Shown here in pieces: positions 59,009 through 62,951 of a stretch of DNA of 62,951 bases (its first letter is position 1; each line of letters opens with the position of its first letter). Under the pieces are notes generated by a model. That model was not told the origin of the DNA and searched no databases. It saw only the letters and a program-made list of their open reading frames with translations. A program made the position numbers and the translations under genes. Where the stretch lies: contig CAJUAU010000008.1 in the NCBI GenBank assembly GCA_910584645.1, positions 1-62,951 on the forward strand. The letters are read 5' to 3'. This DNA comes from an uncultured Eubacterium sp. (GTDB taxonomy: Bacteria > Bacillota > Clostridia > Lachnospirales > Lachnospiraceae).

Positions 59009-59983
59009 TTACGATACCTGGCATAATACCCCGATATATTCATTCAGCAGGTCCATCTCATCCTGTCCCAGCATATGTCCTGTCTGCCAAACCTCACTGT
59101 ACATCTGATCTGCCGTCAGTTCCATGATCTTCCCCCAGTCATCACCGTGGGAAATATATTTGTCTTTCTGAATATTGATCCACTCGGCAATGCGTTCAAT
59201 CACACGGCCCAGCATTTGAAACACAAGCGTCGGTTTCAAATCCAGATCCCGTACATGCTCCAAAAATCCATGCATCTGTGCGATCCGGCTCTCATATGTG
59301 CCAAAAACAGGGACCGTGGGATCCGGACTCTCCGCCCCCGAATCAAAAGAATCTGCCGGCGCCCCCTCCTCGATCAATAGCAGGTCACTGCAGCAAAAGC
59401 TCCCATGCAGCAACGCATAAGTATCCAGAAAAAGATGAACATAATAAATGTATGCTTCATTTTCATGGTATCTTTTTTCATACTCTTCGATCAGCTCATT
59501 GGAAATTATTTTCCTATTATAAATGGTGCCAGATATATAATTTCCCATCAGATAATAACCATCCACAGCTTCTTCTGTGTAGGAAAAATATTGTGTCTGC
59601 AGGTCGCTGTATACAAAACTGGTACACCCCTTTACCAGACTCAGCTCCGGATGCATATCAAGAAAAAGAAGATAATTTTTCAGGTTATCAGGTAAAATAC
59701 CATCCTCATCACTCAAAAGCATACAAAAATCTCCACGGGACATTTTGATCACCTGGTTTACATTCCTGGCAAATCCCTGGTTACTTTCAAATTCATGATA
59801 TTGTAACCGCTTATCTTTTATTCTTTTAATCTCCTGATACTCTTCTATATATTTATCACTCCCATTATTGGAGCAAATGATCTCGATCTCATGCTCATCC
59901 CAGGGCATCTCCAGAAGTTCTTTCACCAGCCGGATGGCCATGTGCCCCCGGTTATGGGAGGGAATGCAAATACTAAATAACAT
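59009..59983 (-). CDS. Family 2 glycosyltransferase (paralog 2 of 3)
   Basis: A 324-residue paralog of its neighbours with MLFSICIPSHNRGHMAIRLV, EIICSNNGSDKYIEEY, ARNVNQVIKMSRGDFCMLLSDEDGILPDNL and YLMGNYISGTIYNRKII. ATG 59983 is chosen because GAGGAGTGATGGTGGT precedes it; the ATG at 60007 overlaps the upstream gene. The gap to the upstream paralog is 7 nt. Confidence 0.88.
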   Translation of the reverse strand: MLFSICIPSHNRGHMAIRLVKELLEMPWDEHEIEIICSNNGSDKYIEEYQEIKRIKDKRLQYHEFESNQGFARNVNQVIKMSRGDFCMLLSDEDGILPDNLKNYLLFLDMHPELSLVKGCTSFVYSDLQTQYFSYTEEAVDGYYLMGNYISGTIYNRKIISNELIEEYEKRYHENEAYIYYVHLFLDTYALLHGSFCCSDLLLIEEGAPADSFDSGAESPDPTVPVFGTYESRIAQMHGFLEHVRDLDLKPTLVFQMLGRVIERIAEWINIQKDKYISHGDDWGKIMELTADQMYSEVWQTGHMLGQDEMDLLNEYIGVLCQVS

Positions 59984-59990
59984 ACCACCA

Positions 59991-60968
59991 TCACTCCTCT
60001 TTCGCATCTACTGTTATTGAATCAATAAACTGACATACCGCTTCTGAGTCTTCCTTTTTAAATGGAAAATCCATATTCTGCAGCTCCTCCTTCATCTTCT
60101 GAGCCATTAGTCTCATAATTCCCGGATAATCAAAACCGCCTGCCACATATCCCTCCCTGTGATGTCGGATCAAAAAGGCATGCTGCTCAAATACCATCAC
60201 CAGCATATCAAACTGCATTTGAAAAGAAATACCCAGATCCTTGATCTGTTCAATAAATCCTTGCATCTGTTCGATCACTATATCATAGGCATCATACGCC
60301 GGAATCTCCTCTGTCTTATCCATTATCTTCAGATCCGTCTCCGTCTCACCCTCCGATACCAGCCAGACATCACTGGCAAAAAAATGCCCCCGCAATAACG
60401 CATAAGTACTTAGAAACATATGGGGATAATAAAGATATCCCGTGTTATCCTGGTATCTCTCTGCGTACTCATTAATTATCTGATCCGTGATAATATGCCG
60501 GTTAAAGATCATGCCCGACACATAGATCCCCCGCATATAAAAAGCATCAATTGCCTGTTTTCCTGCCCCGGCAAAACAATCCTCTATATCCGCAAAGGCA
60601 TATCCGGTCCGGGGACGGATCACGCCAATATCCGGATACTTCTCCATGATCTGCAAATAAAACCCAAGGTTTTCTTCCAATATCCAGTCCTCATCACTTA
60701 AGAGCATGCAGAAGTCTCCATGGGACATTTTGATCACCTGGTTTATATTTCCAGCAAATTCCTGGTTTACAGAAAACTCATGATAATGGAACCGTTGATC
60801 CCGAATCTTCTTCAATTCCTCGTACCCTTCCACATTCTTTTCGCTTCCATTATTGGAACAAATAATCTCGATCTGAGTCCCGTCCAATGACATTTTCAGT
60901 AGTCTCCGGATCAGTTCAAGCGCACGATGCCCTCGATTATAGGAGGGCACACAAATACTAAACAACAT
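59991..60968 (-). CDS. Family 2 glycosyltransferase (paralog 1 of 3)
   Basis: A 325-residue enzyme, first of the tandem triplet: MLFSICVPSYNRGHRALELI, EIICSNNGSEKNVEGY, AGNINQVIKMSHGDFCMLLSDEDWILEENL and FYMRGIYVSGMIFNRHI. The conserved SDED probably coordinates the metal and sugar nucleotide. ATG 60968 follows ACAGGAGAATTGTT. The C-terminal thirds differ most among the three, as expected for different acceptor or donor specificity. Confidence 0.88.
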   Translation of the reverse strand: MLFSICVPSYNRGHRALELIRRLLKMSLDGTQIEIICSNNGSEKNVEGYEELKKIRDQRFHYHEFSVNQEFAGNINQVIKMSHGDFCMLLSDEDWILEENLGFYLQIMEKYPDIGVIRPRTGYAFADIEDCFAGAGKQAIDAFYMRGIYVSGMIFNRHIITDQIINEYAERYQDNTGYLYYPHMFLSTYALLRGHFFASDVWLVSEGETETDLKIMDKTEEIPAYDAYDIVIEQMQGFIEQIKDLGISFQMQFDMLVMVFEQHAFLIRHHREGYVAGGFDYPGIMRLMAQKMKEELQNMDFPFKKEDSEAVCQFIDSITVDAKEE

Positions 60969-61032
60969 AACAATTCTCCTGTACCATCAAATAAAAAGTA
61001 TCATAACAGTGTCATTATCTATGATCAGCCTA

Positions 61033-61058
61033 TAAAAAGGCGCGCTTAAAAAGCGCGC
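61033..61058 (-). terminator. GC-rich hairpin with T-run between the flagellin and glycosyltransferase genes
   Basis: GCGCGCTT-AAA-AAGCGCGC with CTTTTTAT following on the minus strand. A second terminator after the flagellin gene, isolating it from the glycosyltransferase operon. Confidence 0.75.
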
Positions 61059-61101
61059 ATCTCCAAAAGCTGACAGCTCCCTTACCGGCAAAAAAGAAAG
61101 A

Positions 61102-61143
61102 GGGCTGTCGTACCAGCGATCAGATCGCTGGTACAGACAGCCC
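61102..61143. terminator. Strong terminator of flagellin gene 1
   Basis: GGGCTGTC-G-TACCAGCGATC / GATCGCTGGTA-CAGACAGCCC forms a stem of about 19 bp. CTCTTTCTTTTTT follows on the minus strand and CCTTTTT on the plus strand. Confidence 0.85.
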
Positions 61144-61182
61144 CTTTTTGAAATTTCTTTATGATATGGTCAAGCTGCCAGA

Positions 61183-61992
61183 TTACTGGAGAAGAGAAAG
61201 TACTCCCTGGTTTGCCTGGTTTGCCTGAGCCAGCATGGATGTAGCTGCCTGCTGCAGAATGCTCTCCTTGGAGAATCTTGTCATCTCGTCTGCCATATCT
61301 GTATCACGGATACGGGACTCTGCTGCGGACATGTTCTCTGCTGTGTTGTCATCCACTTTTACTGTGTACTCAAGACGGTTCTGGATAGCACCCAGTTTGC
61401 TTCGTACTGTAGATACTTTGTCAAGCATTGCATCTACTGTAGAAATCTGATTTGTATTGGTGGCAGCACCTGCTGCAATAGTAAAATCAGTCCAGCCTGT
61501 AGAAGAGATATTTACGCTGATACCCTGGCCTTTGTTGGCGCCCAGCTGCAGATACTGCTGTGTATAGCTGCCGTTCAGCAGTTTCTTCTTGTTGAACTCT
61601 GTATCGGTATCGATACGTTTGTACTCAGCTTTCAGTTCATCGATCTCGTCCTGGATCTTCTGGAAGTCTGCACTTCCGCTGTCAAGAACACCAGTATTAG
61701 AAGCCTGAACTACCAGCTCACGGGTTCTCTGGAGGATCGCATGTTTCTGATCCAATGCACCCTCTGCTGTCTGGATCAGGGAGATTCCATCCTGTGCGTT
61801 GTCGGAAGCTCTGTTAAGACCACGAACCTGTGCTCTCATTTTCTCGGAAATTGCAAGTCCTGCTGCATCATCTGCTGCACGGTTTACTCTGTATCCACTG
61901 GAAAGTTTCTCTGTGGATTTTGCAAGGTTTCCTCCTACGATTCCCAACTGTCTGTTGGCATTCATTGATGTAATATTGTGCTGTACTATCAT
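61183..61992 (-). CDS. fliC: Flagellin 1
   Basis: A 269-residue short flagellin. It has the conserved N-terminal D0/D1 helices (MIVQHNITSMNANRQLGI, KSTEKLSSGYRVNRAADDAAGLAISEKMRAQVRGLNRA) and C-terminal D1/D0 (MLDKVSTVRSKLGAIQNRLEYT, ADEMTRFSKESILQQAATSMLAQANQANQGVLSLLQ). A very short, variable middle lies between (about 160-185), so D2/D3 domains are absent. The Ser/Thr-rich middle is a plausible O-glycosylation site for the neighbouring enzymes. ATG 61992 follows AAGGAGGAATGACTT, and a SigD-type promoter lies about 165 nt upstream. Confidence 0.95.
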   Translation of the reverse strand: MIVQHNITSMNANRQLGIVGGNLAKSTEKLSSGYRVNRAADDAAGLAISEKMRAQVRGLNRASDNAQDGISLIQTAEGALDQKHAILQRTRELVVQASNTGVLDSGSADFQKIQDEIDELKAEYKRIDTDTEFNKKKLLNGSYTQQYLQLGANKGQGISVNISSTGWTDFTIAAGAATNTNQISTVDAMLDKVSTVRSKLGAIQNRLEYTVKVDDNTAENMSAAESRIRDTDMADEMTRFSKESILQQAATSMLAQANQANQGVLSLLQ

Positions 61993-62155
61993 AAGTCATT
62001 CCTCCTTGAATTTAAACCGGCTTCCCTGCCGATATTTTTTTGATTTTTTATAATAACTAAAACACTGGCAGCTTTCTATGCGGGCCCGGCAAAGATCCTA
62101 ACCTCTGCTTTAGTAATTATACATCTCCCATGTCAGTTATTCTCTGACATTATAT

Positions 62156-62182
62156 ATATCGGAGTACTTTCTATTTCCTTAA
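62156..62182 (-). promoter_or_regulatory. SigD (sigma-28)-type promoter of flagellin gene 1
   Basis: Minus strand TTAA (62179-62182), a 15-nt spacer and TCCGATAT (62156-62163), close to the flagellar consensus TAAA-N15-GCCGATAA. The leader of about 155 nt contains an ATGTCAG/CTGACAT hairpin followed by ACATGGGAGATG, which resembles a CsrA site. Nothing else coding lies in 61993-62346. Confidence 0.65.
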
Positions 62183-62250
62183 CCCCTTTTAGAAATTTTT
62201 ATGTTGAGGAATTTCCTGCTACCCGGAGTGTTCCTAAAAAGCAAAAGATA

Positions 62251-62296
62251 AGGAACTGCTGCTCCAGCACTTCATGCACTGGTACAGACAGTTCCT
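62251..62296 (-). terminator. Terminator of flagellin gene 2
   Basis: AGGAACTG...CAGTTCCT outer stem with CCAG...CTGG inside; TTATCTTTTGC follows on the minus strand. Confidence 0.7.
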
Positions 62297-62346
62297 CAAA
62301 AATCTTCATTATGATATTTTCAACCACAATTGGCCAAGCCGCCAGA

Positions 62347-62951
62347 TTACTGGAGAAGAGAAAGTACTCCCTGGTTTGCCTGGTTTGCCTGAGCCAGCAT
62401 GGATGTAGCTGCCTGCTGCAGAATGCTCTCCTTGGAGAATCTTGTCATCTCGTCTGCCATATCTGTATCACGGATACGGGACTCTGCTGCGGACATATTC
62501 TCAGCTGTGTTATCATCCACTTTTACTGTGTACTCAAGACGGTTCTGGATAGCACCAAGTTTGCTTCGTACTGTAGATACTTTGTCAAGCATTGCGTCTA
62601 CTACGGAGATCTTTTCTGTGTTGGTCTTATCACCAGCGGTGATATCAACTGCCTGCCAAGCTGTGGAAGAGATGTTTACGCTGATTCCCTGGCCTTTGTT
62701 AGCACCCAGCTGCAGATACTGGTTCTTGAAGCTGCCATCTAACAGTGTCTTCTTGTTGAACTCTGTATCGCTGTCGATACGATCATACTCAGCCTTCAGC
62801 TCATTGATCTCGTCCTGGATCTTCTGGAAGTCTGCAGAATCCTTGTGAAGAACACCACTGTTGGAAGCCTGAACTACCAGCTCACGGGTTCTCTGAAGGA
62901 TCGCATGTTTCTGATCCAATGCACCCTCTGCTGTCTGGATCAGGGAGATTC
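62347..62951 (-). CDS. fliC: Flagellin 2 (5' end cut by the window edge)
   Basis: A second flagellin whose N-terminal part lies beyond the window; 201 codons are present. The visible part begins LIQTAEGALDQKHAIL, matching the middle of flagellin 1, and ends with the same conserved C-terminus ...LAQANQANQGVLSLLQ. Over the last roughly 85 codons only about five bases differ from gene 1, whereas the centre (SFKNQYLQLGANKGQ, WQAVDITAGDKTNTEK) has diverged. This points to duplication with recent gene conversion or purifying selection. Confidence 0.93.
   Translation of the reverse strand, partial: ISLIQTAEGALDQKHAILQRTRELVVQASNSGVLHKDSADFQKIQDEINELKAEYDRIDSDTEFNKKTLLDGSFKNQYLQLGANKGQGISVNISSTAWQAVDITAGDKTNTEKISVVDAMLDKVSTVRSKLGAIQNRLEYTVKVDDNTAENMSAAESRIRDTDMADEMTRFSKESILQQAATSMLAQANQANQGVLSLLQ

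Overview
This window looks like the chromosome of a motile, anaerobic Firmicute, most likely a Lachnospiraceae (Clostridia). The reasons are strong AGGAGG-type ribosome sites, frequent TTG/GTG starts, secreted fibronectin-III and Ig-like proteins with the 'SKTSGFT.I' repeat style of that family, an [FeFe]-hydrogenase maturase, and two flagellins. This assignment comes from reading the sequence, not from a database search.

1-1,560: right end of an integrative element whose body lies left of the window (DUF3173-type small protein, tyrosine integrase, terminator, candidate att site). 1,560-21,230: a second, about 20-kb accessory element between two related att-like sites, the right one being the 3' end of guaA. 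From right to left it holds a phage-type repressor with three operators over a consensus int promoter, an Xis-like protein, an integrase, a ribbon-helix-helix protein, ParM and ParR-like partition genes, a 390-nt nest of inverted repeats (candidate oriT), MobC, a MobA/MobL relaxase, a long coiled-coil/membrane gene overlapping the relaxase in another frame, and TnpV. The AT-rich cargo follows: type III restriction-modification (mod-res), a GNAT acetyltransferase, a Gabija pair (gajA-gajB), a two-helix membrane protein, a 60-residue protein and an Rpn-type nuclease.

21,234-46,000: mostly core genes. These are guaA, a secreted leucine-rich-repeat protein, a lipid kinase, queA, a ppx-ppk polyphosphate operon, a small alarmone synthetase, an HD/pseudouridine synthase/RNase H operon with overlapping ends, a TetR-controlled MMPL exporter operon with palindromic operators, a secreted Big_2-GDPD enzyme, a secreted FN3 protein, an M18 aminopeptidase and truA.

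46,000-56,900: a KDPG aldolase fused to a VOC domain; a complete type III toxin-antitoxin locus (three 36-nt RNA repeats, terminator, ToxN/AbiQ toxin) directly behind hydG; the TM1266-hydG operon preceded by a structured leader that ends in an intrinsic terminator; dtd, a C39-like protease, an S4-domain protein, a secreted cysteine-protease-like protein, a HAD phosphatase, a Hanks-type kinase with an unusual partner, and serS. 56,988-62,951: a polysaccharide deacetylase, three tandem paralogous family-2 glycosyltransferases and two flagellins (the second cut by the window edge), probably a flagellin or surface glycosylation locus.

The most rewarding targets are the TM1266-hydG leader RNA, the composite defence operon with its extra membrane protein, the nested inverted-repeat region, the overprinted gene in the relaxase, and the ToxIN locus.
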